DNA of 6,383 nt from Deltaproteobacteria bacterium (GCA_003646995.1 QMLZ01000172.1:1-6383), one strand, 5' to 3'; positions 1 to 6,302 are shown, counted from the first letter of the stretch. The notes: generated by a model not told the origin, from the letters alone. Made by a program: numbers and translations.

Positions 1-775
1 CAACACTGAGCTGGTAGACCTCATGATCATGGACGGCCTTTTTGAGATATTTTATGGTTATCACATGGGCATTACCGCTGAGAACATCGCAGAAAGGTAC
101 GCAATAAGCCGTGAAGAACAGGACGAGTTAGGCGCTTTAAGCCATCACCGGGCACGTAAGGCCATAGCAGACGGCATTTTTAAGGATGAGATAGTCCCCG
201 TTGTTATTCCTCAGCGAAAAGGCGATCCCATAACTTTTGATACAGACGAAAGGCCAATGGATACCAGCGTGGAGAAAATGGCCAGGCTGCGGCCTGCTTT
301 CAAGAAAGATGGCACTGTAACCGCTGGAAATGCGTCGGGGATCAACGACGCTGCCGCCGCCCTCTTACTCATGAGCCAAGACAAGGCAAAGGAGCTGGGC
401 CTTGAGCCAATAGCCAGGGTTAGGGCATATGCTTCGGCTGCCATTGATCCGGCCTACATGGGGCTAGGGCCGATTCCTGCGGTTAGGAAAATTTTGAAAA
501 TGGAAAACCTCTCTGTGGATGACTTCGGTGTGATTGAATTAAACGAGGCCTTTGCCGCGCAGGCAATTGCCTGCATGCGGGAGCTGAACCTGGACATTGA
601 GAAGACCAACGTGCTCGGAAGCGGAATTTCTATAGGACATCCCATCGGATGCACAGGAGCCCGCATAATCCTTACGTTGGCCAATGAGATGAAAAGGAAA
701 GGACACACCCTGGGCCTAGCCACCCTTTGTATTGGAGGGGGTCAGGGAATGGCTACAGTCCTGGAAAAAGCATAG
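1..775 (+). CDS. Thiolase (acetyl-CoA C-acetyltransferase), 5'-truncated by window edge
   Basis: The reading frame is open from base 2, so the start lies upstream; 257 C-terminal residues are visible, against about 390 for the family. The enzyme cleaves acetoacetyl-CoA (or a longer 3-ketoacyl-CoA) with CoA to acetyl-CoA, or runs the reverse condensation, in the cytoplasm. Visible hallmarks are the YHMGITAENIA segment near the left edge, NEAF (Asn codon 542-544), GHPIG (catalytic His codon 638-640) and the C-terminal CIGGGQG (catalytic Cys codon 728-730). The nucleophilic Cys of the N-terminal half is outside the window. A small oddity is Leu in NVLGSGIS, where I would expect Asn before the Gly. 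The stop TAG overlaps the Shine-Dalgarno of the next gene, so the two are surely co-transcribed. In this operon it fits the last step of butyryl-CoA oxidation. Chain-length specificity cannot be read from the sequence. Confidence 0.93.
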   Translation, partial: NTELVDLMIMDGLFEIFYGYHMGITAENIAERYAISREEQDELGALSHHRARKAIADGIFKDEIVPVVIPQRKGDPITFDTDERPMDTSVEKMARLRPAFKKDGTVTAGNASGINDAAAALLLMSQDKAKELGLEPIARVRAYASAAIDPAYMGLGPIPAVRKILKMENLSVDDFGVIELNEAFAAQAIACMRELNLDIEKTNVLGSGISIGHPIGCTGARIILTLANEMKRKGHTLGLATLCIGGGQGMATVLEKA

Positions 776-780
776 GAGGT
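774..780 (+). promoter_or_regulatory. Shine-Dalgarno site of the enoyl-CoA hydratase gene
   Basis: AGGAGGT is a full-strength ribosome binding site that shares its first two bases with the thiolase stop codon and sits 8 bases before the ATG at 789. It decides the start: an in-frame ATG at 732 inside the thiolase gene would add 19 residues unlike any crotonase N-terminus and has no such site. Confidence 0.85.
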
Positions 781-788
781 GGACCAAC

Positions 789-1577
789 ATGGGATACGAC
801 AATATCATATATGAAAAAGAGGGAAATGTAGCGATCATTAAGTTCAACAGGCCCAAGGCATTGAATGCGATCAATCCTGACGTTTTGAACGAGCTGGAAG
901 ATGCTCTCGAAAAGATTGAGCAGGACAAGGAAGTCCGTGTGCTGGTGCTCACGGGAGAGGGCGAAAAGGCCTTTGTTGCAGGGGCTGACATCTCCGTGAT
1001 GGTGAACTTGAACCCTCTTCAGGGGTACAATTTTTCACGTCGCGGGCAGGAGCTCTTGTTCAAGATAGAGTCCTTACCCATCCCCGTTATAGCCTGCGTC
1101 AACGGGTTCGCCCTGGGCGGGGGGACAGAGATAGCAATGGCATGTGACTTTATCTATGCCTCAGAGAGCGCCAAGTTCGGCCAACCCGAGATTAACCTTG
1201 GCATTGTGCCGGGATTCGGCGGTACACAGAGATTGGCAAGGCTGGTGGGCAAGGCAATGGCCAAGGAATTGTGTATGACAGGCGTAATAATAAGTGCTGA
1301 GGAGGCAAAACAAATTGGGCTGGTCAACAAGGTTTTCCCTCCTGACAAGTTATGGGAAGAGACCATGAAAACTGCCCAGGTACTTGCTTCAAAGGGCAAG
1401 GTCTCCATGAGGGCGGTAAAGTACTGTATTGACAGAGGCTTTGATGTAGACGTGAGAACCGGTTGTTACCTGGAAGCGGATGCCTTTGGAATCTGCTTAT
1501 CAAGCCCCGATGGCAAAGAAGGGCTTTCCGCATTCCTTGAGAAACGCAAACCCCAGTTCAAAGGAGAGTTGGAGTGA
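789..1577 (+). CDS. Enoyl-CoA hydratase (crotonase family)
   Basis: This 262-residue protein has the usual length of a single-domain crotonase. It hydrates trans-2-enoyl-CoA, here most likely crotonyl-CoA, to the 3-hydroxyacyl-CoA. The oxyanion-hole elements are AGAD (residues 64-67) and ALGGG (108-112). Both catalytic glutamates of rat mitochondrial hydratase (Glu144 and Glu164) are matched by Glu114 in GGGTEIA and Glu134 in FGQPEI, followed by the PGFGGTQRL stretch. Having both favours a true hydratase over crotonase relatives that lack one of them (isomerases, hydrolases, decarboxylases). The start is ATG 789, set by a strong AGGAGGT. It lies 13 bases after the thiolase and one base before the acyl-CoA dehydrogenase, so translation is probably coupled. 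Exact chain-length preference is inferred from context. Confidence 0.95.
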   Translation: MGYDNIIYEKEGNVAIIKFNRPKALNAINPDVLNELEDALEKIEQDKEVRVLVLTGEGEKAFVAGADISVMVNLNPLQGYNFSRRGQELLFKIESLPIPVIACVNGFALGGGTEIAMACDFIYASESAKFGQPEINLGIVPGFGGTQRLARLVGKAMAKELCMTGVIISAEEAKQIGLVNKVFPPDKLWEETMKTAQVLASKGKVSMRAVKYCIDRGFDVDVRTGCYLEADAFGICLSSPDGKEGLSAFLEKRKPQFKGELE

Positions 1578-1578
1578 T

Positions 1579-2727
1579 ATGGATTTCCAGCTGACAGAAG
1601 AACAACAGATGGTAAGGGATATGGCTCGGCGCTTTGCTGAGTCTGAGATCAAGCCCAAGGCGGCAGAGTTAGACAGGACGCACCAGCATCCGGCAGAAAT
1701 AATAAAACAGCTTGCTGAGCTTAAGATGCTGGGCATCGCTGTGCCCGAGGAGTACGGTGGCGGCGGAATGGATAATGTCAGCTACGTGCTCGCCCTCATA
1801 GAGGTATCAAAGGCCTGCGCTTCAACGGGCGTAATCATGTCCGTGAACAATTCCCTCTACTGCTTCCCTGTTATGGCTTACGGGACAGAGGAGCAGAAGA
1901 AAAAATACCTTTCCCCGTGCGCATCAGGGGAAAAGTTAGGGTGCTATGGTCTGACAGAAGCCGGAGCTGGCTCTGATCCCGCGGCCATGAGGACCATGGC
2001 GGTCAGGGACGGAGATGAGTGGGTAATAAACGGAGAGAAAAAATTCATAACCAATGGAAATGTCGCATCATATTGCGTGCTTGCAGCGGTCACTGAAAAG
2101 GGCAAGGGCTATAAGGGCATAAGCTCTTTCGTGGTTGACCTGGAAAACACACCGGGGTTCAGGCTTGGGAAGCTGGAAGAAAAGCTTGGCATACTGGCCT
2201 CAGGGACGGCTGAACTGGTATTCGAGGATGCCCGGCTCCCTGCTGATGCCTTGCTGGGGCAACCTGGCGAGGGTTTCAAGCAGATGTTGACAACACTGGA
2301 TGGCGGCAGGATAGGTATAGCTGCCCAGGCCGTGGGTATTGGAAGGGCGGTCCTGGAAGAGGCCCTGGAGTATGCCAAGGTTCGGGAGCAATTTGGTAAG
2401 CCCATTTCCTCTTTTCAGGCCATCCAGTGGAAGCTTGCAGACATGGCCACGGAATTGGATGCAGCGGAGCTGTTGACCTTGCGGGCCGCGTGGCTTGAGG
2501 ATCACCATAAGCCTTATGAGAAGGCCGCCGCAATGGCCAAAATGTACGCATCTGATGTGGCGATGAGGGCCTCTATTGAGGGGGTGCAGATCTTGGGTGG
2601 TTATGGTTACTGCAAGGAATACCCCATGGAAAGGCATATGAGGGATGCTAAGATATGCCAGATATATGAAGGAACAAACGAGATAATGCGTCTGGTCATT
2701 GCTAGAAACCTGATCAGGGGTAGGTAG
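1579..2727 (+). CDS. Short-chain acyl-CoA dehydrogenase (butyryl-CoA dehydrogenase type)
   Basis: This 382-residue flavoprotein has normal family length. It oxidises a saturated acyl-CoA to the 2-enoyl-CoA with FAD, passing electrons to electron-transfer flavoprotein; no etfAB genes are in the window. The domains run in the usual order: N-terminal helices (about 1-120), middle beta domain with the signature [10 protein letters not shown] (124-133), and C-terminal helical domain with [12 protein letters not shown] (269-280) and the second signature around QILGGYGY (337-344). The catalytic base is Glu364 in YEGTNE, the position used by short- and medium-chain dehydrogenases and not the shifted site of isovaleryl- or long-chain enzymes. 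The start ATG 1579 follows the hydratase stop by one base, with GGAG at 1571-1574 as ribosome site; an in-frame ATG at 1480 lies inside the hydratase and is not used. Butyryl-CoA is the substrate suggested by the mutase downstream; 2-methyl-branched substrates are not excluded. Confidence 0.94.
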   Translation: MDFQLTEEQQMVRDMARRFAESEIKPKAAELDRTHQHPAEIIKQLAELKMLGIAVPEEYGGGGMDNVSYVLALIEVSKACASTGVIMSVNNSLYCFPVMAYGTEEQKKKYLSPCASGEKLGCYGLTEAGAGSDPAAMRTMAVRDGDEWVINGEKKFITNGNVASYCVLAAVTEKGKGYKGISSFVVDLENTPGFRLGKLEEKLGILASGTAELVFEDARLPADALLGQPGEGFKQMLTTLDGGRIGIAAQAVGIGRAVLEEALEYAKVREQFGKPISSFQAIQWKLADMATELDAAELLTLRAAWLEDHHKPYEKAAAMAKMYASDVAMRASIEGVQILGGYGYCKEYPMERHMRDAKICQIYEGTNEIMRLVIARNLIRGR

Positions 2728-2730
2728 TAT

Positions 2731-2741
2731 CCCTGTCAGGG
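2731..2741. repeat. Short perfect palindrome between dehydrogenase and mutase genes
   Basis: CCCTGTCAGGG is two 5-base arms around one central base, 3 bases after the dehydrogenase stop, in the 43-base gap before the mutase gene. It is too tight to fold as a hairpin and has no T-run, so it is not a terminator. A protein-binding site is possible but nothing else supports it. Confidence 0.25.
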
Positions 2742-2756
2742 AAAAGCGAAAAACCA

Positions 2757-2764
2757 GGGGAGGT
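2757..2764 (+). promoter_or_regulatory. Shine-Dalgarno site of the mutase large-subunit gene
   Basis: GGGGAGGT ends 6 bases before ATG 2771, a strong site at the standard distance. It supports this start. The gap to the preceding gene is only 43 bases with no terminator, so read-through from the beta-oxidation genes is expected. Confidence 0.75.
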
Positions 2765-2770
2765 GGGCCC

Positions 2771-4456
2771 ATGGCAAAAACGTTTAATCCCAAGATGTTC
2801 GATGACATCAAAGAGGGATACCAAAAATGGGAAAAGGAGATTGAAAAGGCCTTTTCAATCCGCCCGGAGAGACTCAAGCGTTTTTCCACTGTGTCAGATC
2901 GGGAAATAAAGCGCATTTACACACCCGAGGACATAAAGGACCAGGATTTCAAACAGGATATTGGTTTCCCCGGGACATATCCCTATACAAGGGGGGTGCA
3001 GCCCTCCATGTATCGGGGTAGGCTATGGACCATGCGGATGTTCGCCGGCCTGGGTACCGCCAAGGACACCAACAAACGGTTTCACCTGTTGGTCAAAGAA
3101 GGCCAGACAGGCCTGTCCACCGCCTTTGACATGCCCACACTCATGGGTTATGACTCCGATTCTCCTAGGGCTAGGGGTGAGGTTGGAAAATGCGGGGTGG
3201 CGATTGACACCCTGGTGGACATGGAGGACCTCTTTGAAGGCCTGCCCATTGACAAGATAACCACCTCCATGACCATCAATCCACCTGCGCCCGTGATCTG
3301 GGGAATGTACATTGCAATGGCTGAGAATCGAGGTATAGACCGCAGGATTATTGGGGGCACCATTCAGAATGATATGCTCAAGGAGTTCATTGCCCAGAAG
3401 ACATTCATGTGCCCGCCCGAGCCCTCCCTGAGACTTATTACTGATACAGTGGAGTTCGGAACATACGAGGTGCCCAAGTGGAACACCATTAGTATCAGCG
3501 GCTACCACATAAGAGAAGCTGGCTCCACTGCCGTGCAAGAACTGGCCTTCACCTTGGCCGACGGCATAGCTTATACCCAAGCCGCCATTGACAGAGGACT
3601 GGATGTTGACAAGTTTGCACCCAGGTTCTCCTTCTTTTTTAACAGCCACATCGATTTTTTCGAGGAGATAGCCAAATTCAGGGCTGCCAGGCGCATGTGG
3701 GCCAAGATCATGAAGGAGCGCTTCAAGGCAAAGAACCCGAGATCTTGGTGGCTGAGGTTTCACACCCAGACAGCCGGTTGCTCTCTCACGGCCCAGCAAC
3801 CTTACAACAATGTGGTCAGAACAGCCCTTGAAGCACTGGCAGCGGTGTTGGGCGGCACCCAGTCGCTGCACACCAACTCCCTTGATGAAGTTCTCGCGCT
3901 TCCGACCGAGGAAGCGGCGACCATAGCCTTGAGGACGCAGCAAATCATTGCTGAGGAGTCCGGCGTTGCCAATACCATTGATCCACTTGCAGGTTCATAT
4001 TTTGTGGAGGCCCTAACGAATCAAATGGAAGAGGAGGCCTTCGAGATAATCCAAAAAATCGACGACATGGGAGGAATGCTGGCAGCTATCGAAAAGAACT
4101 ATCCCCAGCAAGAGATAGCTGATGCAGCATATCATTTCCAAAGGCGCATTGATTCGGGCGATAGGGTGCTTGTGGGTGTAAACAAGTACGTGATGGAGGA
4201 AGACATTCCTGTTGAGATACTCGAGATCGACGAAGAGCTGGAGAGGCTTCAAATTGAGAAGACCAGGAGGATCAAGGAGGAAAGGGACCAAGCCGAGGTA
4301 AAGCGTAGGCTCGAGGCGATCGGGGAGGCCTGCACAGCCAACCAAAACGTGATGCAACCAATCATAGATGCAGTCAAGGCCTATGCTACGGAGCAGGAAA
4401 TCTGCGATGTGTTCAGAGACGTCTTTGGTGTATACAGGGATCCGGGGATATATTGA
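2771..4456 (+). CDS. B12-dependent acyl-CoA mutase large subunit, isobutyryl-CoA mutase-like (methylmalonyl-CoA mutase family)
   Basis: The 561-residue protein is the substrate-binding TIM-barrel subunit of a split adenosylcobalamin mutase; the B12 domain is encoded separately at 4584. Family landmarks are [13 protein letters not shown] (72-84), [10 protein letters not shown] (114-123), GTIQND (196-201), SGYHIREAG (243-251, with catalytic Tyr245-His246 matching Tyr243-His244 of Propionibacterium MCM), RFHTQTAG (329-336) and [10 protein letters not shown] (361-370). A charged linker fills about 475-520. The specificity positions are not those of MCM: Phe91 replaces Tyr89 and Gln209 replaces the carboxylate-binding Arg207. 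This Phe/Gln pair is that of Streptomyces isobutyryl-CoA mutase (Phe80/Gln198). Ala118 argues against 2-hydroxyisobutyryl-CoA mutase, which has Asp there. The inferred reaction is isobutyryl-CoA to and from butyryl-CoA, fitting the upstream butyryl-CoA oxidation genes. The family is certain; the substrate is a well-supported inference, and related branched substrates such as pivalyl-CoA/isovaleryl-CoA are possible. Names mcmA or mutB would mislead. Confidence 0.95.
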   Translation: MAKTFNPKMFDDIKEGYQKWEKEIEKAFSIRPERLKRFSTVSDREIKRIYTPEDIKDQDFKQDIGFPGTYPYTRGVQPSMYRGRLWTMRMFAGLGTAKDTNKRFHLLVKEGQTGLSTAFDMPTLMGYDSDSPRARGEVGKCGVAIDTLVDMEDLFEGLPIDKITTSMTINPPAPVIWGMYIAMAENRGIDRRIIGGTIQNDMLKEFIAQKTFMCPPEPSLRLITDTVEFGTYEVPKWNTISISGYHIREAGSTAVQELAFTLADGIAYTQAAIDRGLDVDKFAPRFSFFFNSHIDFFEEIAKFRAARRMWAKIMKERFKAKNPRSWWLRFHTQTAGCSLTAQQPYNNVVRTALEALAAVLGGTQSLHTNSLDEVLALPTEEAATIALRTQQIIAEESGVANTIDPLAGSYFVEALTNQMEEEAFEIIQKIDDMGGMLAAIEKNYPQQEIADAAYHFQRRIDSGDRVLVGVNKYVMEEDIPVEILEIDEELERLQIEKTRRIKEERDQAEVKRRLEAIGEACTANQNVMQPIIDAVKAYATEQEICDVFRDVFGVYRDPGIY

Positions 4457-4459
4457 GGA

Positions 4460-4501
4460 GGCGTTGGGCATCAGGCATTAGGCGTTGGGCATTGGGATGT
4501 G
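4460..4501 (+). repeat. Degenerate heptanucleotide tandem repeat, consensus GGCRTTR
   Basis: Six consecutive 7-base units begin 3 bases after the mutase stop codon: GGCGTTG, GGCATCA, GGCATTA, GGCGTTG, GGCATTG and a decayed GGATGTG. A 12-base direct repeat (4460-4471 and 4481-4492) falls out of this at a 21-base period. The array lies entirely outside coding sequence. Short intergenic heptad repeats of this kind are known in some bacteria, for example the STRR elements of filamentous cyanobacteria; their function is not established. It fills the first third of the 127-base gap between the two mutase subunit genes. Confidence 0.8.
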
Positions 4502-4527
4502 GGGGCGAAGGGACAGAAAGGGAGGGG
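4501..4527 (+). other. Potential G-quadruplex motif on the coding strand
   Basis: Four runs of three or more G are separated by short loops: GGGGG (4501-4505), loop CGAA, GGG (4510-4512), a 7-base loop, GGG (4520-4522), one-base loop A, GGGG (4524-4527). This meets the usual G3+N1-7 rule, and further GGG runs at 4487-4489 and 4494-4496 could substitute. It lies about 57 bases upstream of the B12-subunit start, in the transcript that joins the two mutase subunits. Folding in RNA or DNA is possible from the pattern; a biological role is inference. The rest of the gap (4528-4583) is A/T-richer and shows only a GAAGGGA ribosome site at 4571-4577. Confidence 0.5.
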
Positions 4528-4583
4528 TCCTGCTTAGGTTTTGATAATTAGGTAAAACATTGGTTAAGCTGAAGGGATAATGC

Positions 4584-4997
4584 ATGGAGCGCGAGAGAAA
4601 ACTGAGAGTTATGGTTGCAAAACCAGGACTTGATGGCCATGATAGGGGAGCCAGGATCATAGCCAGGGCATACAGGGATGCTGGTTTTGAGGTGGTCTAC
4701 ACAGGTCTTCACCAGACTCCTGAGGAGATAGTTGAGGCGGCGATTCAAGAAGACGTGGACATGATAGGACTTTCCAGCCTGGCTGGTGCTCACCGCTACC
4801 TTTTTCCAAGAGTTGTGGAGCTTCTCAAAGAAAAGGGAGCTGATGACATAGTAGTATGCGGGGGTGGTATAATCCCTGATGAAGACATACCGAAGCTCAA
4901 GGAGGCGGGCATCAAGGAGATTTTTACCCCAGGGACACCCTTGGACGAAATAGTGAACTGGGTAAAGGAAAACGTGAAGCCGCGAGAGAGATATTAA
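4584..4997 (+). CDS. Acyl-CoA mutase small subunit, B12-binding domain
   Basis: This 137-residue protein is a stand-alone cobalamin-binding Rossmann domain, the partner of the large subunit at 2771. It has the base-off/His-on signature: DGHDRG (residues 17-22), with His19 as the lower cobalt ligand and Asp17 and Lys13 matching His610, Asp608 and Lys604 of Propionibacterium MCM. The SSLAGAH segment (64-70) and the CGGGIIP glycine motif (92-98) complete the nucleotide-tail pocket. Its length equals that of other split-type small subunits such as Streptomyces IcmB. An in-frame TAA at 4578-4580 lies just before ATG 4584, so no longer start exists; GAAGGGA at 4571-4577 serves as ribosome site. The small subunit is shared in type between MCM and ICM and does not itself tell the substrate. 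MeaB follows after 3 bases. Confidence 0.95.
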   Translation: MERERKLRVMVAKPGLDGHDRGARIIARAYRDAGFEVVYTGLHQTPEEIVEAAIQEDVDMIGLSSLAGAHRYLFPRVVELLKEKGADDIVVCGGGIIPDEDIPKLKEAGIKEIFTPGTPLDEIVNWVKENVKPRERY

Positions 4998-5000
4998 CCA

Positions 5001-5978
5001 ATGGACGAGATAGTGAAGAAGGTAGTGGAAGGAGATGTAAGGACAGTAGCGCGCCTTATTCGTGATATTGATGATGGAATTCCAGAAGTCAGGGAGGTGC
5101 TGAAGAAGCTCTATCCTTATACGGGAAATGCCTACGTGATAGGTATTACCGGTGCCCCGGGGGTCGGCAAGAGCACGCTTGTGGACCAAATGGTTGCACA
5201 TCTGAGGAAAAAGGGCAAGACTGTTGGCGTGCTCGCCGTGGATCCCACCAGTCCTTTCAGCGGAGGAGCCATTCTCGGTGACAGGGTCCGAATGCAGCGT
5301 CACAGCATGGACACTGGGGTTTTCATTCGGTCCATGGCCACCAGGGGTCACTTTGGAGGCCTTACCCAGTCGACCCGCAGCGCGATTGACGTCCTGGATG
5401 CCATGGGCAAGGACTATATCTTGGTTGAAACGGTAGGCGTTGGGCAGGACGAGGTAGACGTGGTAAAAAGCGCCCATACCACCGTCATTGTTGTAATACC
5501 AGGAATGGGCGATGACATTCAGGCTATAAAGGCGGGGATACTTGAGGCTGGAGATATCTTTGTCATAAACAAGGCGGAAAGGGAAGGCGCGGACAAGACC
5601 CTTGCCGACCTGCGGCTTATGCTGGACATGGATCAAAACAAGTACAAGGAAGGCAAGTGGAGGCCTCCCATTCTAAAGACCGAGGCGGTTTTCGACAAAG
5701 GAGTTGTTGAACTGCTGGAAGAGATTGAGAAGCATAGAGAATACCTGGAGAAGACTTGCGGCACCCTCATTCCTCGTCGACGAAAAGAAAAGGTGCGCCA
5801 GGAACTTTTTGACATGGTTAAGAGCAGGCTTATTGAAGAGGTGCTGGGCAAACTCACTGACACTGGTGAGTTTGACAAGGCGGTGGATGAGATTGTAAAA
5901 GGTAAGATAGATCCTTATACAGCATGCGATAAGCTTGTACTACCAAAGATAGAGCCATTCGGCGCAAGGGATAAGTAA
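5001..5978 (+). CDS. meaB: MeaB/ArgK-family G-protein chaperone of the B12-dependent mutase
   Basis: This 325-residue SIMIBI-class GTPase is of normal MeaB length. Such proteins gate loading of adenosylcobalamin into acyl-CoA mutases and guard or release damaged cofactor; human MMAA is the counterpart. Visible are the P-loop GAPGVGKST (51-59), the switch region DPTSPFSGGAILGDR (81-95), the ETVGVGQDEVD Walker-B/switch segment (143-153), an N-terminal helical extension (1-40) and a C-terminal arm (about 240-325) used for dimerisation in the family. The base-recognition motif is NKAE (190-193) instead of the usual NKAD, a Glu for the guanine-binding Asp. The gene begins 3 bases after the B12 subunit with only a weak AGAG-type ribosome site, so translation is probably coupled. 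Older annotations call this family ArgK or LAO/AO transport ATPase; the mutase context makes the chaperone role far more likely. Confidence 0.95.
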   Translation: MDEIVKKVVEGDVRTVARLIRDIDDGIPEVREVLKKLYPYTGNAYVIGITGAPGVGKSTLVDQMVAHLRKKGKTVGVLAVDPTSPFSGGAILGDRVRMQRHSMDTGVFIRSMATRGHFGGLTQSTRSAIDVLDAMGKDYILVETVGVGQDEVDVVKSAHTTVIVVIPGMGDDIQAIKAGILEAGDIFVINKAEREGADKTLADLRLMLDMDQNKYKEGKWRPPILKTEAVFDKGVVELLEEIEKHREYLEKTCGTLIPRRRKEKVRQELFDMVKSRLIEEVLGKLTDTGEFDKAVDEIVKGKIDPYTACDKLVLPKIEPFGARDK

Positions 5979-6025
5979 TACTTTTGGGCGTGGCGTAAGC
6001 CCGCAGGAACTGAATACTGGCAATC

Positions 6026-6250
6026 ATGATCGGCTGGATTCAAGAAGGGGTGCTTTCCGCAGCATGTATTTTTTTCCTCCTGTTTGGGGTTCACCTCTTA
6101 ATAGCATCCTACGGACTAGACAATCCATTTTGGTTTGTTATGACATTTTTTTCCTCCTCCCTCATTATCCTTATCAGCGCCGCCCTCTTGCTCGGGTTTA
6201 TCCTCAGGATGGTGGCAAGGTACAGAAGGCGGCAGGAGGACCGACAGTAG
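6026..6250 (+). CDS. Small hypothetical membrane protein with two transmembrane helices
   Basis: I do not recognise this 74-residue protein. It has two hydrophobic stretches (about 8-28 and 35-60) separated by a short YGLDNP turn, and a basic tail (RMVARYRRRQ, 61-70). By the positive-inside rule both ends should face the cytoplasm. There is no signal-peptidase site or known motif. An in-frame TGA at 6011 lies just upstream, so ATG 6026 is the first ATG available. The ribosome site is poor (AGGA at 6005-6008, 17 bases away), which lowers confidence in translation. It sits 47 bases after meaB in the same direction, so it may be the last gene of the operon. A link to transport of a branched or short-chain acid is tempting but unsupported; it is much too small to be a transporter by itself. 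Confidence 0.6.
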   Translation: MIGWIQEGVLSAACIFFLLFGVHLLIASYGLDNPFWFVMTFFSSSLIILISAALLLGFILRMVARYRRRQEDRQ

Positions 6251-6291
6251 GCCCTGTCCGCGGAATTTGAAGCCGTGAACAGGGCGCTTTT
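6251..6291 (+). terminator. Possible weak intrinsic terminator or operator inverted repeat
   Basis: A perfect 7-base inverted repeat, GCCCTGT (6251-6257) and ACAGGGC (6279-6285), starts directly after the stop codon of the small membrane protein and is followed by GC and four T (6288-6291). The loop is long (21 bases) and contains the palindrome TCCGCGGA (6257-6264). The T-run is short and runs straight into the next ribosome site, so this is a weak terminator at best. An operator for the regulator just downstream is the alternative. Confidence 0.4.
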
Positions 6292-6299
6292 AAGGAGGT
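6292..6299 (+). promoter_or_regulatory. Shine-Dalgarno site of the downstream regulator gene
   Basis: AAGGAGGT is a near-perfect anti-16S match ending 3 bases before ATG 6303, slightly closer than usual. It fixes the start of the truncated gene. Confidence 0.8.
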
Positions 6300-6302
6300 A
6301 GT

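Noticed and set aside
732..788. Upstream in-frame ATG giving a 281-residue enoyl-CoA hydratase
   Set aside because: The extra 19 residues overlap the thiolase end and do not resemble a crotonase N-terminus; AGGAGGT at 774-780 selects ATG 789.
1480..1578. Upstream in-frame ATG giving a 415-residue acyl-CoA dehydrogenase
   Set aside because: It would overlap about 100 bases of the hydratase gene; the typical N-terminus MDFQLTEEQ begins at 1579 right after the hydratase stop.
2200..2916. Open frame of 238 codons on the - strand across the dehydrogenase-mutase junction
   Set aside because: It is antisense to two certain genes, has no recognisable domain, and runs through the strong ribosome site of the mutase gene.
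3023..3943. Long open frame (306 codons) on the - strand inside the mutase large-subunit gene
   Set aside because: It is fully antisense to a conserved enzyme with all family motifs in place; the openness follows from the codon use of the real gene.
4460..4501. Heptad array as a CRISPR
   Set aside because: Units are 7 bases with no spacers, far below any CRISPR repeat length.
4541..4569. TTGATA (4541) as a -35 box, or GATAAT (4543) as a -10 box, for an internal promoter before the B12 subunit
   Set aside because: Neither has a partner hexamer at acceptable spacing (only TTAAGC 17 bases after the first, nothing like TTGACA before the second), so no promoter is called.
5434..5446. TAGGCGTTGGGCA in meaB, identical over 13 bases to 4479-4491 in the heptad repeat
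   Set aside because: The bases encode the conserved VGVGQ motif in frame, with no tandem copies nearby; protein constraint plus chance explains it without repeat insertion.
4548..5636. Long open frame (362 codons) on the - strand opposite the B12 subunit and meaB
   Set aside because: It spans two well-identified + strand genes and their junction, its translation shows no family motif and is rich in His, Tyr and Ser as expected of an antisense shadow, and I see no ribosome site for it.
5986..6002. GGGC/GCCC hairpin after meaB as a terminator
   Set aside because: The stem is only 4 base pairs with a 9-base loop, and the T-run is on the wrong side (before the stem).
6064..6270. Second + strand frame of 68 codons overlapping the small membrane protein
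   Set aside because: It overlaps the membrane-protein frame out of phase, lacks a coherent hydrophobic pattern and any ribosome site, and runs into the inverted repeat at 6251.
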